A stretch of 59,033 nt of DNA. It comes from OAS926 sp035503715. Lineage in GTDB: Bacteria; Pseudomonadota; Alphaproteobacteria; Rhizobiales; Rhizobiaceae. A program made the position numbers and the translations under genes. The notes below the pieces were generated by a model. That model saw only the letters and a program-made list of their open reading frames with translations, did no database searches and was not told where the DNA came from. Below, piece by piece: positions 42,184 to 50,536 of the stretch. Location: positions 1 through 59,033 of the forward strand of contig DATJTE010000221.1 of assembly GCA_035503715.1 (NCBI GenBank), in the 5' to 3' direction. How positions within the stretch are numbered: the first letter of the stretch is position 1; the number at the start of each line of letters is the position of its first letter.

Positions 42184-42789
42184 ATGAGCCGCACTTTATC
42201 AGGCCGCCGCGTGCGCAGGCCCCGCGGCGCCTTCCGCAAATTCCTCGATTATCTGCTCGGCTTCGCGATTCTGGCGCTGCTCGCCGTGATTGCGGCGCGT
42301 TATGACCGGGTGGATACGCGGCAGGTCGCGGGCGCGGTGACCGTCAATGACGGGGATTCGCTGACGCTTGGCGCCGTTCGCATTCGCCTCGTTGGCATCG
42401 ACGCCCCGGAATACGATCAGAGATGCCAAAGGAACGGCGCCGACTATGCCTGCGGCCGCGAGGCTCGCAAGGCGCTCGCCGATCTCGCCGCCGCCGACGG
42501 TGTCTCGTGTGAAGGCTGGGAAACGGATCGGTACGGCCGGCTGCTTGCCGTGTGCAAGGCGGGCTCCGTTGATCTCAACCGCCGGCAAGTCGAGCAGGGC
42601 TGGGCCGTCGCCTATGGCGACTATTTCGATGCGGAGCATGCCGCGCGCGATGCCAAGCGCGGCCTGTGGGCCGGCACGTTCGACCGTCCGCGCGACTGGC
42701 GCGACATGCATGGCGGACTTGCCGAGAGCGAGCACGATGTTTTCGGCGCTGCCGCGAACTGGCTGAGGCAACTGTTCGGCTTTTCATGA
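42184..42789 (+). CDS. Thermonuclease (SNase)-family protein
   Basis: A 201-residue protein with an N-terminal transmembrane anchor (about residues 22-40) and an SNase OB-fold: VNDGDSLTLGAVRIRLVGID with metal-binding Asp and catalytic Arg, APEYDQ, then YGRLLAVCKAG and LNRRQVEQGWAVAY. It should sit on the periplasmic face of the inner membrane. Four or more cysteines in the domain could form disulfides. It lies between the divergent kinase gene and the GST remnant, 46 bp upstream of the latter. Confidence 0.88.
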   Translation: MSRTLSGRRVRRPRGAFRKFLDYLLGFAILALLAVIAARYDRVDTRQVAGAVTVNDGDSLTLGAVRIRLVGIDAPEYDQRCQRNGADYACGREARKALADLAAADGVSCEGWETDRYGRLLAVCKAGSVDLNRRQVEQGWAVAYGDYFDAEHAARDAKRGLWAGTFDRPRDWRDMHGGLAESEHDVFGAAANWLRQLFGFS

Positions 42790-42835
42790 ACAGCGCCGCA
42801 TGCTTTGGTTTCCTGCCAAGCGAGGAGAAGCATTG

Positions 42836-43446
42836 ATGAAACTCTATGACGGCGGCCGCGCGCCGAACCCGCGTCGCGTACGCGTCTTTCTCGCCGAGAA
42901 GGGGATTTCGGTGCCGCTGGTGCCGATCGATATGGCGCGCTCGAACACAAGCGCGCTGCCGTTGCCGAACGCAACCCGCTGATGCGGTTGCCCGTGCTGG
43001 AACTCGACGACGGCACGATCCTCACCGAATCCATCGCGATCTGCCGCTACTTCGAAGAACTGCAGCCGGAACCGCAGCTGTTCGGCACGAGCGCGCTCGG
43101 CAAAGCCAAGGTCGAGATGTGGCAGCGCCGGCTGGAACTCAACCTGATGATGCCGGTGGCGCAGGTGTTCCGCCACATTCATCCGGCCATGGTCGAATGG
43201 GAAATTCCGCAGGTGCCGGAATGGGGCGAGGTGAACAAGCCGAAAGCGATCGAGTTCCTGCACATCCTCGACAAGGAGCTGGCGAGCCGCGAATTCGCGG
43301 CTGGCGATGATTATTCCGTCGCCGATATCACCGGGATGATCGCCATCGATTTCATGAAACCGGCGCGCATCGCCGTGCCGGACGAACTCACCCACGTGAA
43401 GCGCTGGCATCAGGCGTTGAAGGCGCGCCCGAGCGCGGAGGCATGA
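42836..43446 (+). pseudogene. Glutathione S-transferase, frameshifted
   Basis: The GST N-terminal thioredoxin domain starts at ATG 42836 (MKLYDGGRAPNPRRVRVF) behind AGGAG, but the frame breaks at about 42934: restoring one G after GATATG gives a continuous product of 203 residues (continuing GALEHKRAAVAERNP into MRLPVLELDDGTILTES). As written, frame one ends at 42982 after 48 residues and the rest is open only in another frame to 43446. The C-terminal helical domain (DDYSVADITGMIAIDF) is intact. Either this is a recent inactivation or a base-call error; a restart at ATG 42982 would lack the glutathione-binding fold. Confidence 0.82.
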
Positions 43447-44087
43447 CGCTTAGCGCTGAACTCGACGCGCTTTCGGCGGAGATCCGCGCATGCCGCATCT
43501 GTCTCGACGCGCCACTGGGCAAGCCGCTGCCGCATGAGCCGCGACCGGTGTTCGTGCCGTCGTCGACCGCGCGCATCCTGATCGCCGGTCAGGCACCCGG
43601 CACCAAGGTGCATCTGTCCGGAAAGCCGTTCACCGACCGGTCCGGCGATCGGCTGCGCGACTGGCTGGGCGTGACGCCGGACGAGTTCTACGACGCCGAC
43701 AAATTCGTCATGTTACCAATGGGGTTCTGTTTTCCCGGCCAGGACGCAAAGGGAAGCGACCTGCCGCCGCGCAAGGAATGCGCGCAGGCCTGGCGACCGC
43801 GTCTCATGGCGCTGATGCCGCAGATCGACCTGGTGCTCACCATCGGCATTTACGCGCAGGCCTGGCACATGGACGCGCGCCCGGGGTCGCTCACCGATAC
43901 GGTGGCTGATTGGAAGCGGATATTCGAGCGTTCAGGCGCGCGAAAGGTGCTGCCGCTGCCGCATCCGTCATGGCGCAACACCGGCTGGCTGAAGAAAAAT
44001 CCGTGGTTTGAAACGGAGCTGCTGCCGTTTCTGCGCACCGAGGTCCGCACCCGCCTGGATCAGCGTTTGCGCAAACGAAATCACTAA
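43443..44087 (+). CDS. Uracil-DNA glycosylase family protein
   Basis: A 214-residue protein of the uracil-DNA glycosylase superfamily. Motif A reads IAGQAPGTKVHLSGKPFTDR, followed by SGDRLRDWLG, and the C-terminal motif is LPLPHPSWRNTGW. The N-terminus has only a CRIC pair, so the four-cysteine Fe-S site of families 4 and 5 is incomplete or completed by Cys in GFCFPG. It overlaps the GST remnant by 4 nt (ATGA), so it was or is co-translated with it. Confidence 0.88.
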   Translation: MTLSAELDALSAEIRACRICLDAPLGKPLPHEPRPVFVPSSTARILIAGQAPGTKVHLSGKPFTDRSGDRLRDWLGVTPDEFYDADKFVMLPMGFCFPGQDAKGSDLPPRKECAQAWRPRLMALMPQIDLVLTIGIYAQAWHMDARPGSLTDTVADWKRIFERSGARKVLPLPHPSWRNTGWLKKNPWFETELLPFLRTEVRTRLDQRLRKRNH

Positions 44088-44093
44088 TTGCCG

Positions 44094-44131
44094 TTGTGGT
44101 TGGAAAATCTTTGCTGTATATTGGTGCCAAT
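44094..44131 (+). promoter_or_regulatory. Predicted promoter and dyad before the Lrp gene
   Basis: TTGTGG (44094-44099), a 17-nt spacer and TATATT (44117-44122) form a plausible sigma-70 promoter. The dyad ATTGGTGCCAAT (44120-44131) overlaps the -10 and the start point, a fitting autoregulation site for the Lrp/AsnC protein encoded 42 bp downstream. Confidence 0.55.
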
Positions 44132-44172
44132 CGCCTGAATTGAGCGAATCTTTTCTACCGGAGCATTTTCCC

Positions 44173-44664
44173 ATGGACCGCCTCGACCGCAAGATCCTGC
44201 GCCTGCTGCAGGAGGACGCGACGCTCGCCGTCGCCGACATCGCAAAGAAGGTGGGGCTCTCGACAACGCCATGCTGGCGGCGCATCCAGAAGCTCGAGGA
44301 AGAGGGCGTCATCAAGCGCCGTGTTGCCATCCTCGACCCCGAGAAGGTCAATGCGCGTGTCACGGTGATCGTGTCGATCCGCACCAATTCGCACAGCCTC
44401 GAATGGCTGCGCCGTTTCTCCGAGGTCGTGCAGGAGTTTCCGGAGGTGGTCGAGTTCTATCGCATGAGCGGCGACGTCGATTATCTGCTGCGCGTGGTGG
44501 TGCCCGACATCGCGTCCTACGACGCCTTCTACAAGCGCTTGATCGCCAAGATCGAGATCCGCGATGTGTCATCGGCGTTCGCGATGGAGCAGATCAAGTA
44601 CACGACTGAAATGCCGCTCGATTACATGATGCTCGACAAGGAGTCGGGCGAGAGGGCTGCGTAG
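44173..44664 (+). CDS. Lrp/AsnC-family transcriptional regulator
   Basis: A 163-residue regulator: N-terminal HTH (MDRLDRKILRLLQEDATL, then KKVGLSTTPCWRRIQKLEEEG) and a C-terminal RAM/AsnC effector domain (VVEFYRMSGDVDYLLRVVVP). It resembles Lrp proteins that respond to amino acids. ATG 44173 begins at the family's conserved start. It is convergent with the DUF3299 gene. Confidence 0.92.
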   Translation: MDRLDRKILRLLQEDATLAVADIAKKVGLSTTPCWRRIQKLEEEGVIKRRVAILDPEKVNARVTVIVSIRTNSHSLEWLRRFSEVVQEFPEVVEFYRMSGDVDYLLRVVVPDIASYDAFYKRLIAKIEIRDVSSAFAMEQIKYTTEMPLDYMMLDKESGERAA

Positions 44665-44672
44665 GAGCGCGC

Positions 44673-45188
44673 CTACTTGGTGATCGCCTTCCACGGATTG
44701 GCGCCAGGCGCCACGGGCCGATCGACATTCTTCATGTGCTCGACCTCGGCGCGGCCGATCGAATAGCCGACGTCGAGCTGAATGACGCCATCGAGCAGGA
44801 AGAACTGCGTGCGCTCGACGCCGGTCCTCAGCTTTCCCGTCACCGCGACCGGTTCATAAGCTTCTGCAAGCTTGTACGGTGTTGACGGTCTGACCAGCAC
44901 CATCTGGTTCACCGGCGGCTGAGGCATGTGACTGCAGGCACCGACCCAAGGCACCAGCATGAATTCATAGACGAGGTCGTTTTCGCGATCGGTGGGCAGG
45001 AGATAGCCCTCGATGCGAATTTCCTTGCCTGCGAATTCCTCCGAGAGCGGTGCATCCTCGGCCTTGCCGGTGACGGCGTCGCCCGCGACAAGATCCTTCC
45101 AGGTGATCGACAGGCCGGCGGGTGCGGCAGCGGCAGCGCCGAGCGATGTTGCAAGCACACTCGCAATGATCAGCAATTTCAAACGCAT
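44673..45188 (-). CDS. Secreted DUF3299 protein
   Basis: A 171-residue exported protein with signal peptide (residues 1-24, rich in Ala). The DUF3299 core is visible: RIEGYLLPTDRENDLVYEFM, then LVPWVGACSHMPQPPVNQMV with a conserved Cys-His pair. The role of the family is unknown. GTG at 45194 is an alternative start with the better-spaced GAGAAG site. It is convergent with the Lrp gene. Confidence 0.85.
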   Translation of the reverse strand: MRLKLLIIASVLATSLGAAAAAPAGLSITWKDLVAGDAVTGKAEDAPLSEEFAGKEIRIEGYLLPTDRENDLVYEFMLVPWVGACSHMPQPPVNQMVLVRPSTPYKLAEAYEPVAVTGKLRTGVERTQFFLLDGVIQLDVGYSIGRAEVEHMKNVDRPVAPGANPWKAITK

Positions 45189-45248
45189 AGACACGGTTTC
45201 TTCTCAGACTGAATCCGCACTTAAGCGGCTCGCGGCGGAATGGTCAAT

Positions 45249-45965
45249 TCAACGCGCCGTGTTCTTCTTCGCGGATAGCCGTTCAAGCTGTTTCGGGTCG
45301 GTCAGTTCTTTCACGGCTCCCTTGCCGATCCAGCGCGCCGTCTTGTCGTCGGAGGCTTCGAGCTTTTGCGCGAGCTTCAGCGCCGGCGCATGCAGCGAGA
45401 GCGAGTGCTTGCCGATCTGGCGCAGCGCCCAGTTCACCGCTTTCTTCACGAAGTTGCGGCTGTCGGTCGAATGTGTCTCGATGATCGGCAGCCAGCCGAG
45501 AAATGTCTCGTCCGGCTCCTTTTTCAAATGCACCGCACCCCACGCCATCATAGCGAAGGCGGTGCGGCGTACGAATTCGCGTTCGTCCTTGACGAAGACC
45601 GGAACAAGCTCCTTGGCGAGCCCCGCGTCGCAAAAAAGGTCGGCGCCGTGATCGACGATCTCCCACGAGTCGAATTCCGCGACGTAGGCTTCCGCCTGCT
45701 TGCGCGTCACCTTCTTCGGCTCGTCGGTGAAGAGCGAGAGCAGTCGCGCCTCCCGGATGCCGCTCTCCCAGAGTTCGGCGGCGCGCTCGTGGTTCTTCTT
45801 CATCGCGCGGCCGAGCGGCCGGAGCACGGCGTTGGAGACACCCAGCGCCTGATCCGCCTTGATGCCGACGCGCGCCATGCCGGCGCGGTTCTTGTCTGAG
45901 GTGAGCGACTTCAGGTGGCGGATCGCGTCGCTGGCCGTCCAGTCGGGTGAGGGCTCCTTGCTCAC
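45249..45965 (-). CDS. DNA alkylation repair protein (AlkD-like HEAT repeats)
   Basis: A 238-residue all-helical protein of the AlkD family, which removes bulky or charged alkylated bases by flipping-free excision. The stretches AAELWESGIREARLLSLFTD and DSWEIVDHGADLFC (Trp and Asp of the active-site cleft) and FVKKAVNWALRQIGKHS are typical. GTG 45965 overlaps the stop of the upstream dehydrogenase gene (GTGA), which fixes this start and shows co-translation. Confidence 0.88.
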   Translation of the reverse strand: MSKEPSPDWTASDAIRHLKSLTSDKNRAGMARVGIKADQALGVSNAVLRPLGRAMKKNHERAAELWESGIREARLLSLFTDEPKKVTRKQAEAYVAEFDSWEIVDHGADLFCDAGLAKELVPVFVKDEREFVRRTAFAMMAWGAVHLKKEPDETFLGWLPIIETHSTDSRNFVKKAVNWALRQIGKHSLSLHAPALKLAQKLEASDDKTARWIGKGAVKELTDPKQLERLSAKKNTAR

Positions 45966-46834
45966 TCGCGTTCCAGCCGCGCCATCAGCGAAGAGGTATC
46001 CCAGCGCTTGCCGCCCATCGCCTGCACATCCTTGTAGAACTGGTCGACAAGTGCTGTGACCGGCAGCTTCGCGCCGTTGCGATCGGCCTCCTCGAGGCAG
46101 ATGCCCAGATCCTTGCGCATCCAATCGACGGCGAAACCGAAATCATATTTGCCGGCATTCATCGTCTTGTGGCGGTTTTCCATCTGCCAGGAGCCGGCAG
46201 CGCCCTTGGAGATCACTTCGACGACCTTCTCGATGTCGAGGCCAGCCTTCTTGCCGAAGTGCAGGCCTTCGGCGAGCCCCTGCACGAGCCCTGCAATGCA
46301 GATCTGGTTGATCATCTTGGTGAGCTGGCCGGCGCCGGGGTCGCCCATAAGCCCAACCATCTTTGCGTATGCCTCGATCACCGGCTTGGCCTTGGCGAAA
46401 TCGCCCTCCGCGCCGCCGACCATCACGGTGAGCTGCCCGTTTACCGCACCTGCCTGGCCGCCGGAGACGGGCGCGTCGAGGAAGCCGAAACCACTTGAGT
46501 TGGCCTGCTCCCAAAGTTCGCGCGCAACCGCGGCGGACGCCGTGGTGTTGTCGATGAAGATCGAGCCTTTCTTCATGTCCTTGAACGCGCCGTCGTCGCC
46601 GATGGTCACTTCGCGCAGATCGTCGTCATTGCCGACACAGGCAAAGACGAAGTCCTTGCCGGCGGCGGCTTGCCGCGGCGTGTCGGCCAGCGTGCCGCCA
46701 TATTCCTTCACCCACTGCTCGGCCTTGGCTTTCGTGCGGTTGAACACCGTCACGTCGTGGCCGCCCTTCTTCAGGAGATGTCCGGCCATGGGATAACCCA
46801 TGACGCCAAGCCCAATGAATGCGACCTTTGCCAT
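45962..46834 (-). CDS. 3-hydroxyisobutyrate dehydrogenase-like NAD(P)-dependent reductase
   Basis: A 290-residue beta-hydroxyacid dehydrogenase. The cofactor motif VAFIGLGVMGYPMAGHLLKK, substrate-binding DAPVSGGQAGAVNGQLTVMV and the catalytic Lys in GAGQLTKMINQ are complete. It may act on 3-hydroxyisobutyrate, tartronate semialdehyde or similar. It follows the amino acid permease gene by 28 bp and overlaps the AlkD gene; the tie with alkylation repair looks accidental. Confidence 0.9.
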   Translation of the reverse strand: MAKVAFIGLGVMGYPMAGHLLKKGGHDVTVFNRTKAKAEQWVKEYGGTLADTPRQAAAGKDFVFACVGNDDDLREVTIGDDGAFKDMKKGSIFIDNTTASAAVARELWEQANSSGFGFLDAPVSGGQAGAVNGQLTVMVGGAEGDFAKAKPVIEAYAKMVGLMGDPGAGQLTKMINQICIAGLVQGLAEGLHFGKKAGLDIEKVVEVISKGAAGSWQMENRHKTMNAGKYDFGFAVDWMRKDLGICLEEADRNGAKLPVTALVDQFYKDVQAMGGKRWDTSSLMARLERE

Positions 46835-46862
46835 CAATAACCTCTTCGAATGATTGCTGTGA

Positions 46863-47690
46863 TTAGCGGACGAGGTGTCGTGTCAGGGACCGCTCGATCC
46901 ACTCGATGCCGTGCCGCAGCGCCTCGACGATGGCGAGATAGATCAGCGCCGCCCAAAGATATGTCTGGAAGTCGAAGCTGCGGGAATAGGCGAGCCGCGT
47001 CTGGCCCATCAGGTCGGGGACGGTGATCAGCGCCACGATGGCCGAGCCCTTGATCATCAGGATGATCTCGTTGCCGTAGGGGCGGAGCGCGACGATCAGG
47101 GCCTGTGGCAGGATGACCTTGCGCAGGATCTGCAGATTATGAAGGCCAAGTGCCGCGCCGCCTTCCCACTGGCCTTTCGGCACGCTCTGGATCGCCCCGC
47201 GCAGGATTTCCGCCTGATAGGCGGCGGTGTTCAGCGTGAAGGCGAGAATCGCGCAGTACCAGGCCTCGCGGAAGAAGACCCAGAGGCCGACCGTCTCGAG
47301 CTGAAGCCGGAACGAGCCCAGCCCGTAATAGATCAGGAACGTCTGCGCCAGGAGCGGCGTGCCGCGAAAGAAATAGACATAGGCGTAAGCCAGGGCAGAG
47401 GCCACGCGGTTCTTCGACATTCGCCCATAGGCGACTGGTATGGAGAGGATGGCGCCGAGAATGATCGAGACGAAGACAAGCTGCAGCGTCGTGACGAGGC
47501 CGTTCCAGTAAGCAGGCGCCCAGCGTTGGAAGAGTTCGGGGTTCCACGCGGTGATGAGGTAGACCACCAGCGCGATGAACACGATCAGCCAGAGCCCTAG
47601 CAACGAGGTGCCGACGATGCGCTCACGGGTCCACTCGCGCGCCCGGGGAGGGATATCGTCGACGTCGACGGTATGAGTGACCGCCGTCAT
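46863..47690 (-). CDS. Polar amino acid ABC transporter permease (HisM-like)
   Basis: A 275-residue inner-membrane protein with a longer N-terminal tail than most HisM proteins (about 25 cytoplasmic residues) and five predicted transmembrane helices. The ATPase-contact loop reads GGAALGLHNLQILRKVILPQ. It overlaps the partner permease by 4 nt. No ATPase gene follows. Confidence 0.9.
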   Translation of the reverse strand: MTAVTHTVDVDDIPPRAREWTRERIVGTSLLGLWLIVFIALVVYLITAWNPELFQRWAPAYWNGLVTTLQLVFVSIILGAILSIPVAYGRMSKNRVASALAYAYVYFFRGTPLLAQTFLIYYGLGSFRLQLETVGLWVFFREAWYCAILAFTLNTAAYQAEILRGAIQSVPKGQWEGGAALGLHNLQILRKVILPQALIVALRPYGNEIILMIKGSAIVALITVPDLMGQTRLAYSRSFDFQTYLWAALIYLAIVEALRHGIEWIERSLTRHLVR

Positions 47691-48400
47691 CGTTTCGCCT
47701 CGCTCTGGCTGACTGCACGCTCGACCTGGTTGATGCCGATGGACGAGATGATCGCCAGCACCAGGTAAAGCAGCGCGGCAAGGCCGAAGAACAGGAAAGG
47801 CTCGCGTGTGACGCGCGCCGCGATCCCGGTCTGCCGCAGAATGTCGGAGAGGCCGATCGCCGAGACGATGGCCGTATCCTTGAGCAGGATCAGCCAGAGA
47901 TTGGCGAGGCCGGGCAGGGCGATGCGAACGAGCTGCGGCAGGATGACGAGTCGCATCGTCTGGCCGCCAGTCAGGCCGATCGAATAGCCGCCCTCATATT
48001 GCCCGCGCGGGATCGCCTTGAACGCGGAGAGGAACACCTCGCTGGCATAGGAGGAGAACACGACGCCGAGCGCCACCATGCCGGACACGAAGCTGTTCAC
48101 TTCGACGCTCGCGCCGGGCTGCAGGAAGCGCACGAGTTCCTGAATACCGATCTGCACGCCGTAATAGACGAGGAAGAGCGTCAGCAGTTCGGGCAGGCCG
48201 CGAAAGATGGTGGTGTAGATATTGCCGGCGAGCCTCAGCGTCGGTTCGCGCGATTGCTTGGCGAGCGCCACGAAAAAACCGATCGCGAGGCCGACCGGCA
48301 GTGTGGCCGCCGCGAGCGCCACTGTGATGAAGACGCCGTGGAAAATATCGTCAAGCCAGCCTTCCGGTCCCCAACTTATGAGGGTCCAGTAGCTCGACAT
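47687..48400 (-). CDS. Polar amino acid ABC transporter permease (HisQ-like)
   Basis: A 237-residue permease with five predicted transmembrane helices and contact loop EGGYSIGLTGGQTMRLVILP. It pairs with the HisM-like protein encoded directly behind it (ATGA overlap). A hairpin separates it from the binding-protein gene upstream. Confidence 0.9.
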   Translation of the reverse strand: MSSYWTLISWGPEGWLDDIFHGVFITVALAAATLPVGLAIGFFVALAKQSREPTLRLAGNIYTTIFRGLPELLTLFLVYYGVQIGIQELVRFLQPGASVEVNSFVSGMVALGVVFSSYASEVFLSAFKAIPRGQYEGGYSIGLTGGQTMRLVILPQLVRIALPGLANLWLILLKDTAIVSAIGLSDILRQTGIAARVTREPFLFFGLAALLYLVLAIISSIGINQVERAVSQSEAKR

Positions 48401-48435
48401 GAGGCGGTTCGGCTCCGTGCTCTGCGGGAAGGCTG

Positions 48436-48461
48436 GCGGGCGGCGAGGTGTCGCCGCCCGC
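48436..48461 (-). repeat. Intercistronic hairpin after the amino-acid-binding protein gene
   Basis: A perfect 11-bp GC-rich stem (48436-48446 with 48451-48461) with a 4-nt loop lies between the binding-protein stop and the first permease. No T-run follows on the minus strand. Like the hairpin at 12693, it fits differential expression of binding protein and permeases. Confidence 0.75.
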
Positions 48462-48471
48462 TGCCAGTCGC

Positions 48472-49254
48472 TTAGGATTCGGCGCCGTAGACGTCGAACG
48501 TGAAGTACTTGTCGTTGATTTCCTTGTACTTGCCGTTCGCGCGGATCGCCTTGATCGCGTCGTTGAGCTTGTTGACGAGGTCGGTCTCGCCCTTGCGAAC
48601 GGCGATGCCGGCGCCCTCACCGAAGATCTCGACGGGCTGCGGCTCTGGCTGGCCGATGAGCTTGCAGCAGGCGCCGTCTGGCGTCTTCAGCCATTCCTCG
48701 AGCACGCTGATGTCGTCCTCGACGGCATCGAGGCGTCCGTTGGCGAGGTCGAGCAGGAACTCCTGGCTCGTCGGGTAGCCCTTGATCTCGGAGTCGGTGA
48801 AGGTCTGCGTCGCGTAGTTGAAGTGGGTGGTCGAGGTGGCGACGCCAATCGTCTTGCCAGCGAGGTCAGCCTTTGTCACGCCCTTGAGGTCGGAGTCCTT
48901 CGGACCGGCGATGGCCGACGGCGTGTTGTAATACTTGCCGGTGAAGTCGACCTTCTCCTTGCGCTCGTCGGTGATCGACATGGATGCGATGATGGCGTCG
49001 AACTTGCCGGCCTGCAGCGCCGGGATGATGCCGTCCCAATCCTGGGTGACGAACTCGCACTTCACCTTCATCTCATCGCAAAGCGCGTTGGCGATGTCGA
49101 TGTCGAAGCCTTCGAGTTTGCCGTCGGCGGTCAGATTGTTGAAGGGCGGGTAGGCGCCTTCGGTTCCGATCTTCAGAGTCTCCTGCGCAGACGCCACACC
49201 CGCCGAGAAGGCGATGGCGGCAGTCGCAGCCAGGAGAAGCTTGGAAATAGTCAT
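48472..49254 (-). CDS. Polar amino acid ABC transporter substrate-binding protein
   Basis: A 260-residue periplasmic protein of the lysine/arginine/ornithine-binding group. Signal peptide residues 1-24 (cleavage near ASAQE), then LKIGTEGAYPPFNNL and FDAIIASMSITDERKEKVDF, both typical. It has an unusual ACCKL Cys pair near residue 207. ATG 49254 follows AGAGAGGAA. It is the first gene of a three-gene transport operon; basic amino acids are the likely ligands. Confidence 0.92.
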   Translation of the reverse strand: MTISKLLLAATAAIAFSAGVASAQETLKIGTEGAYPPFNNLTADGKLEGFDIDIANALCDEMKVKCEFVTQDWDGIIPALQAGKFDAIIASMSITDERKEKVDFTGKYYNTPSAIAGPKDSDLKGVTKADLAGKTIGVATSTTHFNYATQTFTDSEIKGYPTSQEFLLDLANGRLDAVEDDISVLEEWLKTPDGACCKLIGQPEPQPVEIFGEGAGIAVRKGETDLVNKLNDAIKAIRANGKYKEINDKYFTFDVYGAES

Positions 49255-49418
49255 GATGTTCCTCTCTGTTTTGAGCCCGGCCAAAGTTTTTTTCTTTAGG
49301 CCGCGTGGTCGCCCCGGCACTCCCTGCCGGCCGACCGCTGGCGGGATATTCCCATTGTTTTTGCTGAAAAAGCAACCGCTAAGCGGCGGATTCTGTGCGT
49401 TTCGAGGGTGTCGCGAAG

Positions 49419-49922
49419 TCAGCTTTTGAGGCCGGTTCGATCTTCGATGAAGGTTGCTATTGCCGCAACGTCATCCAGGTTGAAGACCGGGACGGTCTCG
49501 CCAGAAACCTGATGGTCCGCGGCGATCGCCACGATGGTCGGGTCCTTGCTGGTCAACGGCGTGGCATCTTTCGCGCCCAGTCGGCGGCATTCGATCTTGA
49601 GATGGGCTTCGCGCTTGTATCCCTCGACCAGGACGAGATCGCATGAGGACAGTCTGGCCAGTACCTCGTCCAGTTTCGGTTCGGCCTCGCCGCGCAATTC
49701 ATGCATCAGCGCCCAGCGCCGGTCCGAGACGATCGCGACTTCCGCGGCGCCGGCCACACGATGGCGGAAGGAGTCTGTGCCTTCCTTGTCGATGTCGAAA
49801 TCGTGGTGTGCGTGTTTTACCGTCGAAACGCGCCGGCCGCGTTTGGTCAGTTCGGAGACGAGCCGCTCCGTCAGCGTGGTCTTGCCGCAATTCTTCCAGC
49901 CGGTGACGCCAAAAACCTTCAT
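49419..49922 (-). CDS. mobB: Molybdopterin-guanine dinucleotide biosynthesis protein MobB
   Basis: A 167-residue GTPase-like adaptor for the molybdenum-cofactor pathway. The P-loop VTGWKNCGKTTLTERLV starts near residue 6, and HAHHDFDIDKEGTDSFRHR is the family's second motif. It overlaps mobA by 4 nt. MobB is not essential for the cofactor but helps MobA attach GMP. Confidence 0.93.
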   Translation of the reverse strand: MKVFGVTGWKNCGKTTLTERLVSELTKRGRRVSTVKHAHHDFDIDKEGTDSFRHRVAGAAEVAIVSDRRWALMHELRGEAEPKLDEVLARLSSCDLVLVEGYKREAHLKIECRRLGAKDATPLTSKDPTIVAIAADHQVSGETVPVFNLDDVAAIATFIEDRTGLKS

Positions 49923-50536
49923 GCCGGCATCGCCTTCAGGATCGCTTCGGCCTGAGCTAGGTCATCCGGCGTGTTGACGTTAAAGAACGGGTCTGCGGCG
50001 GCGTTCAGCGCGAGCTTCGGGAAATCGATCGATACCGCACCGTGGCGATCGGCAAAACTGGTGACCTTGCGGTTGCCGTCATGCGCCAGGAACTGCGCCA
50101 GTGCGCTTTTCAGCGAAACAGGCCAGAGCGCCACGACAGGATGGCGCGCACCTTCGGACGCTACGATCGCGATGGCGCCGGCCTTGACGCTTGCCGCGGA
50201 CAGCTTTGCCGCGAGATCGCCCGGGATAAACGGGGTATCGGCCGGCACCGTCAGAATGTGCGGGATGTTCTGCCCCGCCGCCCATTCCATGCCGGCCAGG
50301 ATGCCCGCCAGGGGCCCGGGCCAGTCGTTCGTTTTGTCGGCAACGACCGGCAGGCCGAACGCGGCAAAGCGTGAGGGATCGCCGTTGGCGTTGAGGACGA
50401 CCGTCGTCACCTGCGGCTTCAGGCGATCCAGGACGTGCCGCAGAAGCGGCTTGCCGCCGAGCGTCAGCAGGCTTTTTTCATCGCCGCCCATCCGCGTCGA
50501 GCGCCCGCCCGCGAGGATGATGCCGGCGGTTCTCAT
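49919..50536 (-). CDS. mobA: Molybdenum cofactor guanylyltransferase MobA
   Basis: A 205-residue nucleotidyltransferase that joins GMP to molybdopterin. The N-terminal signature is IILAGGRSTRMGGDEKSLL, the Asp-containing TVPADTPFIPGDL binds GTP-Mg. It overlaps the upstream transporter gene (ATGA) and mobB. Together with moaA at 53-54 kb it shows that the organism makes a guanine-type molybdenum cofactor for DMSO-reductase-like enzymes. Confidence 0.93.
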   Translation of the reverse strand: MRTAGIILAGGRSTRMGGDEKSLLTLGGKPLLRHVLDRLKPQVTTVVLNANGDPSRFAAFGLPVVADKTNDWPGPLAGILAGMEWAAGQNIPHILTVPADTPFIPGDLAAKLSAASVKAGAIAIVASEGARHPVVALWPVSLKSALAQFLAHDGNRKVTSFADRHGAVSIDFPKLALNAAADPFFNVNTPDDLAQAEAILKAMPA

